From NCBI GenBank assembly GCA_023014485.1, contig JAJOZX010000088.1:1967001-2031000 (forward strand): a DNA stretch of 64,000 nt, in the 5' to 3' direction. This stretch comes from Bathynomus jamesi (Eukaryota > Arthropoda > Malacostraca > Isopoda > Cirolanidae). The position numbers and the translations under genes were made by a program. The notes beneath the pieces are model-generated. The model had not been told where the DNA came from. It was given only the letters and a program-made list of their open reading frames with translations, and searched no databases. Shown here one piece after another: positions 31,876-43,563 of the stretch (within the stretch, counting starts at the first letter, position 1; each line of letters starts with the position of its first letter).

Positions 31876-32089
31876 TCCTATGGAAAATAAATTAAAATGC
31901 AACACCCTTTCATTTTGGAAAGGGTGAGGACTTTATAAAATGCTACACTTTTTATATTAAAAAGTGAGGAAAAACAAAAATGGAATAACAAATAAAACAT
32001 AAATTATAGGTAATCTAAGATGGGTTAACAAATATTAAAGAAAAAATTGTGTTTCACACGCAATTTTTCCTTTCTGGCTGGCCCCAATG

Positions 32090-32580
32090 TGTAGAAAATT
32101 TGGGAGTACCGAAATGGAAGACCCACCTAATCTTGGATAAGCCATATTGATATTAAAAAAAAAATAATAACAATAAAAAATAACTCAGAAGGAGAACATG
32201 AACTCTTGCTGAGAAAAATTAAAAAGACCAATGAAGAAACAAATATGGGATGAAAAGAAAAAAAATCCCATAGCCAGAAATGGCAACACGGTTTTAAGAA
32301 GAAGACGAAAGAAGCCGGAATAAAAATGTTTATTATTGGTGTCAAGAAATAAAACTCATAACAAAGTTTCAAGGTAAGAAGTTCATAAATTTCCCTTCGG
32401 TTATTAAATTTAGGTTAAATAAGCTGACATTTCAGCTGTAATTGTTTAACAAAAGAGTATGGAAGTCCTGTTTATGGACAAATAGTTAGGCTGGTTCATC
32501 TTTGGCCTAGGTCTTCCATCTCCAACGTAGCCTAGGTTGTGTTTAGGCTACTCTGGTTGGAGTAGGACCTATTTTTTCCA
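32090..32580 (+). repeat. 3' LTR of BEL/Pao element
   Basis: Begins TGTAGAAAATTTGGG and ends ATTTTTTCCA, followed by TAAAGAGC of the host LINE. Nearly identical to 25399-25891. Confidence 0.9.
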
Positions 32581-32587
32581 TAAAGAG

Positions 32588-34105
32588 CAAACATTGTCCC
32601 TATATATAAAGGAGGGGACAGATCTCAAGCAAAGAACTATAGACCAGTGTCATTGACGTCCCACCTCACCAAAGTATTTGAAAGAATAGTTAGAGAGAAA
32701 ATTTATGATTTCCTGGAGGCACGGGAAAGATTCAACGAAAATCAGCATGGATTCCGGTCAGGTAGATCATGCCTATCACAACTAATAGAGCACTACAACA
32801 ATATCCTAGATGCATTGGAAGGCAATGACAACTACGATGTTATATACACAGATTTTGCTAAAGCTTTCGATAAATGTGACCATGGTATAATAGGACATAA
32901 AATTAAAGACATGGGAATAACAGGCAAAGTGGGAAAATGGATCTACAACTTCCTTAGTGATCGTCTGCAGGTCGTCAAAATTCAAGGTATATCTTCATCA
33001 GAATCGGAAGTACGCAGCTCAGTACCATAAGGGACAGTACTGGCCCCACTCCTGTTCATTATCATGCTAACAGACATAGACAGCGGAGTAAACAGCAATA
33101 GTATAGTACAGTAACATCCTTTGCAGACGATACAAAGATCACCAGAAAAATCAGCGATGTACATGACGTGGAGGCCTTGCAGAGGGACACGAACAAAATA
33201 TACAAATGGTCAGAAGACAAAAACATGTCATTCAACGCCGAGAAATTTCAGCTCTTGAGATATGGTACAAAAGAAGAACTTAAACAGACTGCATATTATG
33301 CTCCAGATAGACAGGAAATTCAGAGAAGCATGAAAGCGATTGATCTCGGGATAATAATGACAGATGATGCGAAATTCGAAACACAAAATCAGATAGCGAT
33401 AAATAAAGCAAAAAGAGTCGCCGGACAGGTTCTAAGAACGTTCAAGAGAAGGGACAGGACAGTAATGATTCCCCTGCTAAAAACACTGATTATACCAAAA
33501 CTTGAATACTGCTCAGTTTTGACGTCCCCATATAAAAAGGAAGAAACTAATAAACTAGAAGAAACGCAAAGGCATTTCACAGCCAAGATTGATGGCTGCA
33601 AAGAACTCAACTACTGGGAAAGACTAAGTAAACTAAATCTGTACTCACTGGAAAGAAGAAGAGAGAGGTACATCATAATCTACATATGGAAAATGATCGA
33701 AAAACTGGTACCAAACCTAAAACTAAACCCAATTACCATTCAAACAACACTGGAAAATAGGAAAGGCAGAATGTGTAGTGTTCCCAAATTAAAGGCACGA
33801 GAAGGGACCTCCTCAACCCTGAAGGAAAATAGCTTGGTTGTCAGGGGGCCAAGACTTTTCAACCAGCTTCCTAAGGACCTCAGAAACGTAACGGCGGTCA
33901 AAGTTGAAGTCTTCAAGAAAAGACTGGATGCCTGGCTCAGGACAGTACCAGATGAGCCGGGCGTGCCTGGCTATGTACGGTGGAGAGCGCAAGAAAGCAA
34001 CTCGCTCCTCCACCAGACCTAGAGGCGGGGCCACCAGCTTGACCTCCGTGTGAAGAGAGACCAACGCACGAAACAACATAAGGTTCATAAGGTAAGGTAA
34101 GGGAT
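32588..34105 (+). pseudogene. LINE (CR1/Jockey group) 3' segment after BEL insertion
   Basis: Resumes the reverse transcriptase at NIVPIYKGGDRSQAKNYRPV. It then shows QHGFRSGRSC and YTDFAKAFDKCDH, and a nonsense codon TAA at 33028-33030 inside the SGVPQG-type motif (reads VP-stop-GTVL). FADDTKIT follows in another frame near 33125, and a long thumb-region frame (33168-34022) ends in VPDEPGVPGY and NSLLHQT. The 3' end carries AAGGTAAGGTAAGG before a (TA)n tract. At least one frameshift is present besides the stop. Confidence 0.85.
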
Positions 34106-34111
34106 ATATAT

Positions 34112-34149
<38 letters not shown>

Positions 34150-35037
34150 CAGTATATATATATATGCGCTTTAATTTACAGCATAAATGTTTGTCAAAAT
34201 CGAGAAATGTAAAACAAGTAGAATACTATTTTATTTTGTTATTCAGTTATTTTTTTTATTTATATTTATATTTTATTTTTATTTTTAAAACGGAAAAAGT
34301 CTCCGCAGATATTCTAGATTTTTTGTTCACCTTTTTCTCTAGTCTATTATTAGTTTAAACCTACTGTACATTAATATTTACTGTAATCCATTCGCTTCCA
34401 AACTTTTTTTCTCCCTGCAGATTACCTGAGCTGCTTTTCAAACCTAGGCTGACCCTTTTTGAGAAAAGCGCGCACAAAAATCTTGCCCTTTTGGCTATTT
34501 TGTAACACAGGTTGTCCAAAATCAGATACACAGTACGTACATGAGTGCACATTGTGCACCATACTATGTCATATTCTTAACAATGTCGCAAATACCCCCT
34601 TGACGAGAACTCGCACATCATTTGGGATCCATGAATCACAGTTTGGGGACCAGTCCTATAACCATTTCCAGTAAATTTAGTGAAGAATATGAATATCCTT
34701 GTACTAGTTATGGCTGCAAATTCTCTCTTCTTCTATGTTTACGTGAGAGTGGTTAGAAGAATGATATAATCATATATCTCGTCTCAGTAGCTATTACTAA
34801 TATGTCGTCTCAGTAGCTATTACTAATATCTCGTTTCAGTAGCTATTATTCTCTTTAGCAACCATGTCATTTTTTGCTGCTTCAAACTCAATCCCAAACT
34901 TTGCATCCAGGTAGCGCAATCCTTCCATTGGCAAGAATGTAATACCAACCCTCGGGTGAAAACGACTTTTATGCAAAAATTTATTGTTACATTCAAGTAA
35001 TAACAAGAATTTATATATCAGTGGATCGTGAGCGGCT

Positions 35038-35120
<83 letters not shown>

Positions 35121-35423
35121 TGTTTGGCTACCCTAAAAAAGATGCTTTATAAGTGAGGATAAAATGTGTTTGGAGATAATATTAAGTTTCGGGCGCACCA
35201 GTTTTTCGGACCCCTGATTGACCGAAAGTTGGTGACGTAGGAAATAATTAACCAACCAAGAACGACCATCTAACCTCGTGTAACCAAACTAGAATGTAAG
35301 AGTCACCCTGATTGGCCGGAAGTATGAAATGGGCAAGTCACCGAAATCTGGTGTCCCTGAAACTTGACAGTAATCGTGTTTTATTGTGCGTTTTAATTTG
35401 AACGTTATATACGTATCCATATA
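34105..35423. other. Repeat-rich gap, one weak coding-like fragment
   Basis: Contains (TA)n at 34107-34165, T-rich sequence, and (CA)n interrupted by CAAA at 35041-35120. A minus-strand open stretch at 35035-34845 (DPLIYKFLLLLECNNKF, VGITFLPMEGLRYLD, ending KENNSY) has coding-like composition, but I cannot assign it. Its apparent upstream extension is only VCVCVC from the CA repeat. TATTACTAATATGTCGTCTC-type 28-base repeats occur near 34780-34840. Confidence 0.5.
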
Positions 35424-36987
35424 CAGGGTGTTTCATAACATGTGGGACGCACTGTCAGGATAAACATATGCCCAAAATCGCTTTGTTTCCGAGTTACAGC
35501 CCGTTATGTGCTCCAGCAAGTATCCGCCTTACCTTTGCGCTTGAATACACGCCTGAACACGGCTCGTCATAGACTTCCTGACGCGTTCAAACATTCCAGG
35601 TACTGCTCGGATTTTCTGGCATCCTTGTTCTACACGTTGGCGAAGCATTTCAACGTTGTCAATGGGTGTCACGTAAACGATGGATTTCAGATGAGCCCAC
35701 AGGTAAAAATCGAGTGGATTCAGGTCTGGGGAGCGAGCAGGCCACGCAATGGGGAATACACGGCATATCCATTTTTCAGGGAAATGGTCATCCAAATAGT
35801 CTCTGGCTACTCGACTAAAATGAGGCGGAGCGCCGTCATCCATAAACCACATACGACTCGGACACAAAGAGGAACTTCATCTAGTAAATCGCTTAAATCA
35901 TTCCTTAAAAAATTGGAATGGGATTCTCCTGTTAATCTTCCAGGCAAAACAAAAGGACCAATTAAGTTGTCGGCAATAAGTCCTACCCATACATTGATAC
36001 TAAATTGTTGTTGGTGCCTTGACTGGATGATGGCATTGCGGATTCTCTTCGGCCCAGTGAGGAATGTTGTGAAAATTGATCACGCCATTTCTTGTGAAGG
36101 CAGCCTCATCAGAAAACAACACGGAGGATAGAAAAAGAGGATCGCGAGCACACTGTTGAAGGAACCAAGTACAAAAAGCCTCTCGTGGTGGGAAATCAGC
36201 TTCAGTAAGGCCTTGTACTCTCTGAATGTGATATAGGTAAAGCTGTTGTTCCTCTAAAATTCTCCACACAGTTCTGTATCTTACACCCTCTGCTGCTGCT
36301 ATCCTTCGGATACTGAGACCAGGATGTTCTTCCACGCGATTCAGAACCCGCTCCTCCAACTCAACAGTTCTGGCGCTCATTGGTCTACCACAATCGGAAA
36401 CTCGCTTGTTGAATGATCCTGTATCACCAAGACGCTCGTCTATTCTCTGAAAGTTCTTATCTGGCAGACGGCGATTCGGAAACCTTTCCGCATACAGACG
36501 TCTTGCTGCGGCCGCATTACACTCGGCAAGTCCATAAATGAGATGCATGTTTGCCATTTCTGTTTGAATAAGCCTCCATTCTCACTTCAAATGCACACTA
36601 TCACTGAATAGCAGAAAAACTTTTAAGGGTTTTTTCACTGAACTGCACTTATTCACGGTAAGAAGTTACGAATACGAACAGTGAAACACCACGATGCACC
36701 TCTGACTGACTGATGGCTCTACACTCAACGATATTAAAACATTACAATCGAAACATTACAGTACAATCGGCAAGACCTTATATGAAATAAGTCTCGCACA
36801 CACTCACAAACATTGTCGGCAAGCAGTGTTTGTAAACAGTTTGCGGAAAGAATTGCTGGAACACAAAACGGGCTGTAACTCGGAAACAAAGCGATTTCGG
36901 GCATATGTCTACATAAACTTTTTTCATTGTTTTCAGGTCCTGAATCCATCCTGAAAGTGCATCCTACATGTTATGAAACACCCTCTG
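35424..36987 (-). mobile_element. DD41D Tc1/mariner-superfamily transposon, first of three in a row
   Basis: Terminal inverted repeats begin CAGGGTGTTTCATAACATG at 35424 and end with the inverse near 36987. A second shared block (AAAGCGATTT, CTCGGAAACAAAG) lies about 40 bases (left) and 90 bases (right) in from the ends. It is flanked by TA/TG microsatellite sequence. It carries one transposase gene on the minus strand. Confidence 0.9.
35529..36557 (-). pseudogene. DD41D transposase, frameshifted
   Basis: Frame 36557-36000 holds the HTH region (MANMHLIYGLAECNAAAARR, GLSIRRIAAAEG) and the first catalytic Asp (LFSDEAAFTRNG). Frame 35867-35529 holds the second (FMDDGAPPHFS) and third (SPDLNPLDFYLW). 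Forty-one residues separate the last two acids by my count. The segment between 36000 and 35867 is out of frame, so at least one indel disrupts the gene. All three catalytic aspartates survive. Confidence 0.85.
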
Positions 36988-37005
36988 TGTGTGTGTGTAT
37001 ATATA

Positions 37006-38506
37006 CAGGATGTTTCACAACCGGTCTGCAATACTTTCGGGGGTGATTTGAAGGGTGATATCGAGTAAAAAAGTTAATACAACATTGGTGCTATTTACAG
37101 CCGTTGTGGAGTTACGGACGTTTTAAGAGGCGCAAACAACAAATCCCTACTTGTGTTTAATTCGATAGATGGCAGCATTGGTGGTAGTTTCGGTTAACGA
37201 ATTTACCACTACTGACCCTCAGTTTTTTCTTTCAGTTGGTTCTGATCTGTGGTACGAGACACTGTGTTGCGTTAAGGTGAACAATCAAAATGAATCAACA
37301 GTTCACACCCGCTGAATACGCTGATATCCATTTCATTTATGGACTCTGTGATGGTAACAGCAGAGCGGCAGTTGAGGGATATCGAAGACGGTTTCCGAAC
37401 CGCCAAATACCGAACAGGCAAGTGTTTAGTGACACACACACACAAGAGATTAAGGGAACCAGGGACAATTGTTCCACGTAACCAAGAACATGTAGCACGA
37501 CGGCCCGTTGCTGTGGAGGAGCGCATACTGGACCTAGTACAACGTAGCCCAACTACCAGTGTTCGAAGGATTTCTAGACGAATTGGTGAATCGACAGCGA
37601 GTGTATGACGAACCATACATGATGAGGGTTTGTATCCCTATCATTTGCAACGTGTGCAAGCTCTTGAACTGGATGATTACGATAAACGTGTTCAATTTTG
37701 CTAGTGGATGGTTATGCATTGCCAAATTCTTCACCGCATACTGTTTAGTGATGAAGCACAATTCATTCGGGATAGAATTACTAAAAGACGAAATTCCTAC
37801 GTGTGGTCCGCCGATAATCCCCACGATATCGTTGAAGGAAAATTTCAACATCGATTCTCGGTGAATGTTTGGTGCGGTGTAATTGGAGATCAGCTGATTG
37901 GACCGTTCGTTCTGGAACAACAATTAACTGCTGATATTTATCTGACCTTCCTGACCAACAAATTTCCGCTTTTGATGGAGGACGTGCCCTTGGAGTGATG
38001 GAGGACGTGCCTTTGGAGACAAGGCGCAGGATGTTCTTTCAGCACAATGGGGCGCCACCACATTTTGGTAGTCATGTACAGATTACTTGAATCAGCGGTA
38101 CGGGAGTCGTTGGATTGGTCATGCTGGTCCAATATCATGGCCCCCGAGATCTCCGGACCTAGCCCCTTTAGATTTCTTTTTATGGGGCCTTATGAAAGAG
38201 ATGGTCTACAAGACCAAAGTACAAACGAGAGAGGAACTCTTGCGTCAGATTATGGATGCCGCTGCTTACATACGAGAACACTGAAAACCGAGGCGGACAT
38301 TTTGAACATTTACAAGGTGTATCTTATAAAATGTAGCAATAAATACATCAGATTAATACTATCGTTTATTTTTTCCGTGCACCTTAAAACATTCGTAGCT
38401 CCGCAACGGTTGGAAATAGCACAGATGTCGTATTAACTTTTTTACGCGATATCACACCCCCCAAATCACCTCCCAAAGTATGGCAGACAGATTGTGAAAC
38501 ACCCTG
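37006..38506 (+). mobile_element. DD41D Tc1/mariner-superfamily transposon, second in a row
   Basis: Inverted ends of about 120 bases: the left starts CAGGATGTTTCACAA, the right ends TTGTGAAACACCCTG. Inner landmarks shared by the arms include AAAAAAGTTAATAC and GGTGCTATTTACA/TGGAAATAGCACA. It is flanked by TATATA on both sides, consistent with TA insertion. It starts only about 20 bases after the preceding transposon ends. Confidence 0.88.
37290..38284 (+). pseudogene. DD41D transposase, many frame breaks
   Basis: ATG 37290 opens the HTH segment ([32 protein letters not shown]). Later blocks lie in different frames: ILFSDEAQFIRD near 37745, NVWCGVIGDQLIGPF near 37865, and SPDLAPLDFFLWGL near 38150. 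The second catalytic position reads Asn (QHNGAPPHF near 38045). A short duplicated phrase (GATGGAGGACGTGCC twice at 37974-38011) lies in the catalytic core. Not functional. Confidence 0.82.
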
Positions 38507-38813
38507 TATATACACTTCAGCATTGGATTTCAGTGTAGATTTTTTATTTAATTATTATTTTTACTTTAAAGTATCGTATACCGTGTATGACTATTACATT
38601 GTTTATACAAAGTACGATCGATGGTAAAAGCCATGATACACGCGAGAAAGTTACACATGCAAAGGTTACATGAAATTTATCAACAAAAATATTACGGCAA
38701 GGTTACGGACAAAAGTTACGCTAAGTAAAGTTACACTTAAATTACATCAAAGTTATTAACAAGAAATTACGAAATTTTTATGTACGAATTATGGGTGTGT
38801 GTATATATATATA

Positions 38814-40169
38814 CCGGGTGAGCCAAAAAAACTATTACCCAAATTTTGAAAAAATATTGTGGCTCACCCTTACATTGATCTTACTGCTGAGGCCGTATGT
38901 TGTACCCATACTTTTACTCTTTCAAACGCTGGCTTTGAATCTAGATTCAACGCTCCAGGAGTAGAGGTGCAGGCTCACAACTGGAGGGAGGTATCAGAAT
39001 ATGGTGCTCAATTGAAAGGCGGTCAAAGTCAGCAACTGATACTTTCAGATAACAGTCGGTTTCTCCATAAATAATTAGTTTTCCTAATTTTTACACAAAA
39101 TAATTAATTTATTTCCTTTTCCATTTCACACCATCATTCTGCTATAGTTGGTGAACAAGTTACAACATAATGAAATACTCTTTGGAAGATGAAGCACTGA
39201 TATTGAACCTGCGTAAGGAGAAACACTGGGGTACAAAACGAATGAAGAAAGAGTTTCCAAATAAACGATGGACGATACCTGGACTTCAATATCTCCTAAA
39301 GAAAATCGATATCACAGGGTCGACCAAACGAAAAGAAGGCAGTGGAAGGCCAAAAACATCACGTACTGACAAAAATATTGACACGGTTTCATCCATGATA
39401 TGCAGTCAAGAAGAACGGCCCAACACCCACAAGTCCGTTAGAGAAATTTAAAAGACTACTGGTATTTCTCGCTCTAGTGTTCGTCGTATAGTAAAAGATG
39501 ATCTGGGTCTTAAATGTTTTAAAAGAGTCGAAGTTCATAAGCTCTCTGCATCAAATAAGCAAGCAAGAGCTGAAAAATTTCGTGCTCTGTTAGATCGATT
39601 CCTAGACAAAGAAGTGTCGAAAATATGTATGGTTCAGCGACGAAAAGACCTTTACGGTTGCTTCAACGGTAAACACACAAAATGACCGAGTTTATGGAAG
39701 ACAGGACAAAAAATCTATCAGTCTAGATCGACTTTGGAGGGAACGTCCGCAATTTTTTCAAAAAGTCATGGTTTCCATCTTTATTTCAAAATTAGGGAAG
39801 TCAGAGATTGTTTTTGTTGATCAAAATGCCAAAATCACTGCTGCTTATTACCAAGAAAAAATCCTTGATGCGGTACTGCCGTCGATAAGGGAGAAGTCAA
39901 GGTTACAAGCATGCATTGATAATGGAGGAGGGCACATCCCGCATAATCTTGGGCTCAATTAGGTGACTGTATATAAACAAAAAGTTTTTCTACCCGTGTC
40001 TGTATAACAGCGAATTACAAAATAATGGTTACTGTTAGCAAAAATCCAACTTCATCATGAGATGGACCATGAAATTCTATACAGGACATATATTGATTGT
40101 ACAAATAACATTTTATAAAGGTAAAATTATATTGTTCAAAATCAGGGTAATAGTTTTTTTGGCCCACCC

Positions 40170-40171
<2 letters not shown>
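38814..40171 (+). mobile_element. maT-like Tc1/mariner-superfamily transposon, third in a row
   Basis: Inverted ends of about 27 bases: CCGGGTGAGCCAAAAAAACT at the left and its near inverse ending CCCACCCGG at the right, both flanked by TATATA. The internal gene is related to the one at 23.5-24.1 kb. Confidence 0.88.
39170..39962 (+). pseudogene. maT-like transposase, truncated
   Basis: ATG 39170 opens the HTH domains (MKYSLEDEALILNLRKEKHWG, LLKKIDITGS, GSGRPKTS) and stops at 39451. Later frames carry the first catalytic Asp (FSDEKTFTV near 39635) and VSIFISKLGKSEIVFV at 39770. After SIREKSRLQ the sequence should reach the second and third acids but ends in unrelated codons, so a deletion has removed them. 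Confidence 0.82.
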
Positions 40172-40216
<45 letters not shown>

Positions 40217-40297
40217 CTTGACTGAAGGGTTTGTTCGATTGTTCTTGGTGAACCGCAATTTAGTAAGGAATAAGAGGACGAGAAGGTGGTACATGTT

Positions 40298-40345
40298 TAT
40301 TAGTCAGACGTTTCTGAAATTCAATTTCCATCATCAGTGCTAAAA
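40298..40345 (-). ncRNA. Hammerhead ribozyme-like motif of Penelope element
   Basis: On the minus strand the strict core CTGATGA, a stem-loop (TGGAAATT/AATTTCA), GAAAC and GTC appear in order. TTAGCA before the core can pair with TGACTAA after GTC, allowing one bulged A, as helix I. Helix III is the bare palindrome ACGT, a form that would need a dimer. Hammerhead motifs are known in Penelope-like elements. Activity is not shown by sequence alone. Confidence 0.7.
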
Positions 40346-40619
40346 ATGAAAAGTAAAAAAGTGAACAAATATAGTGAATAAAAGATTTTATACAATATAC
40401 TTATGGAGTCCTATGATAATAATTTAAGAAAGTTACGTGAAATGTAGAGGCAAGATAATGGCTAAAATATACAAAAATTGAAACATATCTTACCGGGTTA
40501 TTATACGATGGGGGGTTTAATTTAATTGTGTAAAGGTTGGGAATGGTTGAATTTGAAGTATCCATGTTAGAAGCCGGAGAGTGGTAGCGGATTTCTTTCT
40601 AGTGGTGGTTCAGAGGAAA

Positions 40620-41520
40620 TTATTTAGCTATGTTTAAGTTGAGGGCAGAACTATAGTCGTTGAGGGTTGGTTTTGTACTAAGGATGTATAGGGATTCGAG
40701 GATGCAGAGGTCGGTTGGTTGGTACGCTGTATTGATAATTTTGAAATTGGTGGGGAGCAGTGGGTGATTGTGGAGGTGGCAATGATCTCTCATTGCTGAT
40801 TTTGATGGTTTGTTTAAAGGTTGTAATGTTCTGGTAAAGATGCCGCGATGTTTGTCCACTCTTGTTTGATATTGGCGAATGGTGCTGCCAATATAACTCG
40901 CTTTGCAGTGAGTGCAGTTGAAACGGTAGACAGTGGACGAAACAAGGGGCTGGGTTTTTTTCTTTATGGGTGAGATATATTTAATGCTGTTATTATTGGT
41001 GAATACAAATTGAAGGTTAAGTTGAGGGTAAAGAGGGGTGAGTAGGTGGCGAAATTCTGATTGTATTTTGTAACTAATATAGTCGTAGTAGGAAAAAGAA
41101 AAGTGTTGTATATCTTTTTTAACAGTGGGGACTTTAAGGGGGGGTTGATAATTGTTGTTGAGAAAATTTCTAGTTAGAGATTGTAGTAAATATTTTGGGA
41201 AAGAGTTATTAATGCTAAAATTTCGTTGTGGAAGGATAAGTAAGAGGAACAAAGTTGATAGGCACGATGGATTAAGATTTTAATACTATTAATTTTATAT
41301 AGTGAAGGGATGTGGCTTAAGTAGTTAGTACCTAGGCCTGTATATGTAGGTTTTCGATATATGTTAGTGCTGAATTTATTATTTTGTTTTGTTATTGTTA
41401 TATCTAAAAAGGGTAAGGTGCTGTTGGATTCGTCTTCTTTAGTGAACTTGATGGTTTGATGCTGGGAAGTGAGATAGTTAAGAAAAAGAGGGGCGTGGTT
41501 AGTAGTGTGAAAGAGGAGCT
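40620..41520 (-). pseudogene. Penelope reverse transcriptase tail and GIY-YIG endonuclease
   Basis: Frame 41252-40620 (210 codons) ends with the endonuclease: VYRFNCTHCKASYIGST, then the conserved Arg/His stretch (RQYQTRVDKHRG) and Glu in CILESLYIL. Upstream on the minus strand, 41510-41280 codes, in a separate frame, for the C-terminal part of the reverse transcriptase, including LPFLDITI and YRKPTYTGLGTNYLSHIP. The core RT palm is missing. The GIY-YIG nuclease nicks target DNA for priming in this class. Confidence 0.85.
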
Positions 41521-41890
41521 TTTCTGAATTCTAATTGCATGCCACCTCCTTCAAGGAGAGCATGTAGTACCAGATTTTCGATACATACTCATCCCTTTTC
41601 TGTTCAGCTTTCTAACGCAAAGGTTAATCGGTATTTTCAACCTTTCATTTACTCAACCGGTTAACTCTGGAACAATTTTCCTCAATCCATCTTTCCCCCT
41701 GTATATGACCTCCAAACTTTCAAACGTAGTGTCCAAGCATCTCGAGAACGTTGCAAACGTAGTGCCCAAGCATCTCGAGAACGTTGGCCCTTGATTTTGG
41801 TTCTCTTCTTGCTATATTGGGGAGGGAGCGTTATTGCAGTCATTCGCCTTTGCCCCTCCTTACTGCATAAAATTTTTTTTATTAGTATTT
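41520..41890 (+). mobile_element. 3' fragment of the LINE family seen at 49.6-51.6 kb
   Basis: The plus strand matches the inverse of 49577-49890: TTCTAATTGCATGCC at 41528, a VSKHLENVGP-type C-terminus, and a closing TTGCCCCTCCTTACTGC. A 33-base segment (AACGTAGTGTCCAAGCATCT and on) is tandemly duplicated at 41722-41787. No start or motif is present. Confidence 0.8.
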
Positions 41891-42634
41891 CATTCATGAA
41901 TATCTGTTTGCAACGAATGCATCGGCTCTAGACTGCCATTTATTTTCAGTGCTATAAATAGAAAGAAAAAATTCAGAGACAATTGCGTGTTGCTGTAGGC
42001 TGTAAGTACATAGAGAAATGAGATAAATATCTTAGAAATATATCGTTGAATTAAAGATAGCGTTCTTTGGATCTTCCTTCCGTACCTCACCTAATATATA
42101 AATACCAATAAATAATATATACCAATAAATAATAATACCAATAAATACCAATAAATAATAAATATAAAGAAATAATAACTACCAATAAATAAATAAATAA
42201 ACACACACACACACACACACACACTTATCATTGAGGAAAAAAGGAGAAAAAAATAGTTAATAAGGAGCGACCCGAAACTGTTCTCTGTTCAACTCAACGA
42301 GTGCCGAAATTGGCAATAAAAACGCGCAAAGTAACGAATTGTCTGTCACAATGATAGCCGAGGATCTGAAAGTCTCGGCAGAACCCAAAATGTCAGGAAT
42401 AGTGGACACATAAAAGAAAAGGAGAATATAGCTGACAGTCGTCTTTACATCATCTGAGTGCACGTCCGAACGTGTTGTAAAACATAAAGGTTATGTTAAC
42501 ATTTGTAACTCGTGTGTAATTTTTATTTGAAATTCTTTGGGAGTGTACAAAGACTCGTATAAAATTAAAACGCTGAAAATGAACATTAAATGAATTATAG
42601 TTTTGTTGAAACAACCTTTTTAATTACTATTGAA

Positions 42635-42672
<38 letters not shown>

Positions 42673-42680
42673 CATACATT
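41890..42680. other. No gene recognised; simple repeats
   Basis: Contains an (ATACCAATAAATA)-type degenerate tandem run at 42095-42200, (CA)n at 42199-42224 and (ATT)n at 42640-42672. The remainder is unique AT-rich DNA without a supported ORF. Confidence 0.7.
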
Positions 42681-42689
42681 GACAGTGGG

Positions 42690-42990
42690 TTCTTGCTGGT
42701 TGGATATGGTTTCATGTTTATTGACTTACCAAAAACATATGAGCCCCCAAACACATTTCATTTAGTGACTTTATGAATTTTTCATGTTCATTCATTCATT
42801 AATTACATTATAGACTCCCTTTTATGTCAATAAGATAGTCTTATTGACATAAAAGAGTGTCTATGATATAATTAATGAATGAATAAATATGAAAAATCCA
42901 TAAACTCACTAAATGAAATGTGTTTGGGGGCTCATGTGTTTTTGGTAAGTCAATAAATATGAAATATCCAACCAGCAAGAACCTGGGTCA
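42690..42990. repeat. Large palindrome (about 300 bases)
   Basis: Two arms of about 145 bases are inverted copies, for example GGTTCTTGCTGGTTGGATAT at 42689 against ATATCCAACCAGCAAGAACC at 42964, with few differences. The centre is GTCAATAAGATAGTCTTATT near 42836. It lies next to (ATT)n. It looks like a foldback or hairpin MITE and has no coding capacity. Confidence 0.85.
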
Positions 42991-43563
42991 CTGACCTTTC
43001 GTTCACGTGATATTCTATTACACAACACTAAAATGACTCGTGTGTTGTTTAATTAACTCATATTGAGGCGTTACATGTTACTCATTGTCTTTTTTATTAG
43101 TCTGAAATATTTAGGCATTTAATAATTGCCTCATAAAGAGTAAATTTTTGAAAAAAAGTGCCTCAACAGTAAAAGCAAACAAGAAACAGCAAAAATGTTT
43201 TGACTCCAGTCAATTTGATTTTGTGTGATCGATAGAATTTTGGGGGCATTAGATTCTGTCAAAATAGGTTAAGTTAGGTTAGGTTTAGTTAAGTTTGGTT
43301 TGGTTAAGTTAGATTATTAGAGTGTCGATAAAAATCTCTTTGGACGAAATGGCTATAGGTCCAAAGCACCTCAAATACCGTTCAAGATAGGCAGGATGTG
43401 ACAAATCTTCGTCCCTATGTATATAAAAAATATTTTCTCGTAATGTTTAATCATCCATTCTTCCTAATCTCTCTTCTATTTCCTCTGAAATGGATAAGAA
43501 CATTGAAACATTTAGTAAACACCAATTGGTGAACTTTTATTACACCTTATATAACTTTATAAT

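Larger units (their letters stand above)
25399..32580 (+). mobile_element. BEL/Pao LTR retrotransposon inserted in a LINE
   Basis: Two nearly identical LTRs (25399-25891 and 32090-32580) enclose gag, protease, reverse transcriptase, RNase H and integrase of the BEL/Pao type. The host LINE reads up to CTTGAAAAGAG at 25398 and resumes AAAGAGCAAAC at 32582, giving a 5-6 base target duplication as expected for the group. High LTR similarity indicates a young insertion, yet the coding region has several frame breaks. Confidence 0.92.
40235..41522 (-). mobile_element. Penelope-like element, 5'-truncated
   Basis: A minus-strand retroelement with the end of a Penelope-type reverse transcriptase, a GIY-YIG endonuclease and a 3' region bearing a hammerhead-like motif. 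The upstream (right) side is cut at 41522, where a LINE fragment begins. The left side abuts the (TA)n next to the maT-like element. Confidence 0.85.

Noticed and set aside
34845..35035. Host gene fragment
   Set aside because: Only about 60 codons with plausible composition. No motif, splice site or neighbour supports it, so it is kept as a weak note only.
42095..42200. Origin-like AT-rich iterons
   Set aside because: The ATACCAATAAATA runs are a degenerate simple repeat with no adjacent replication gene.
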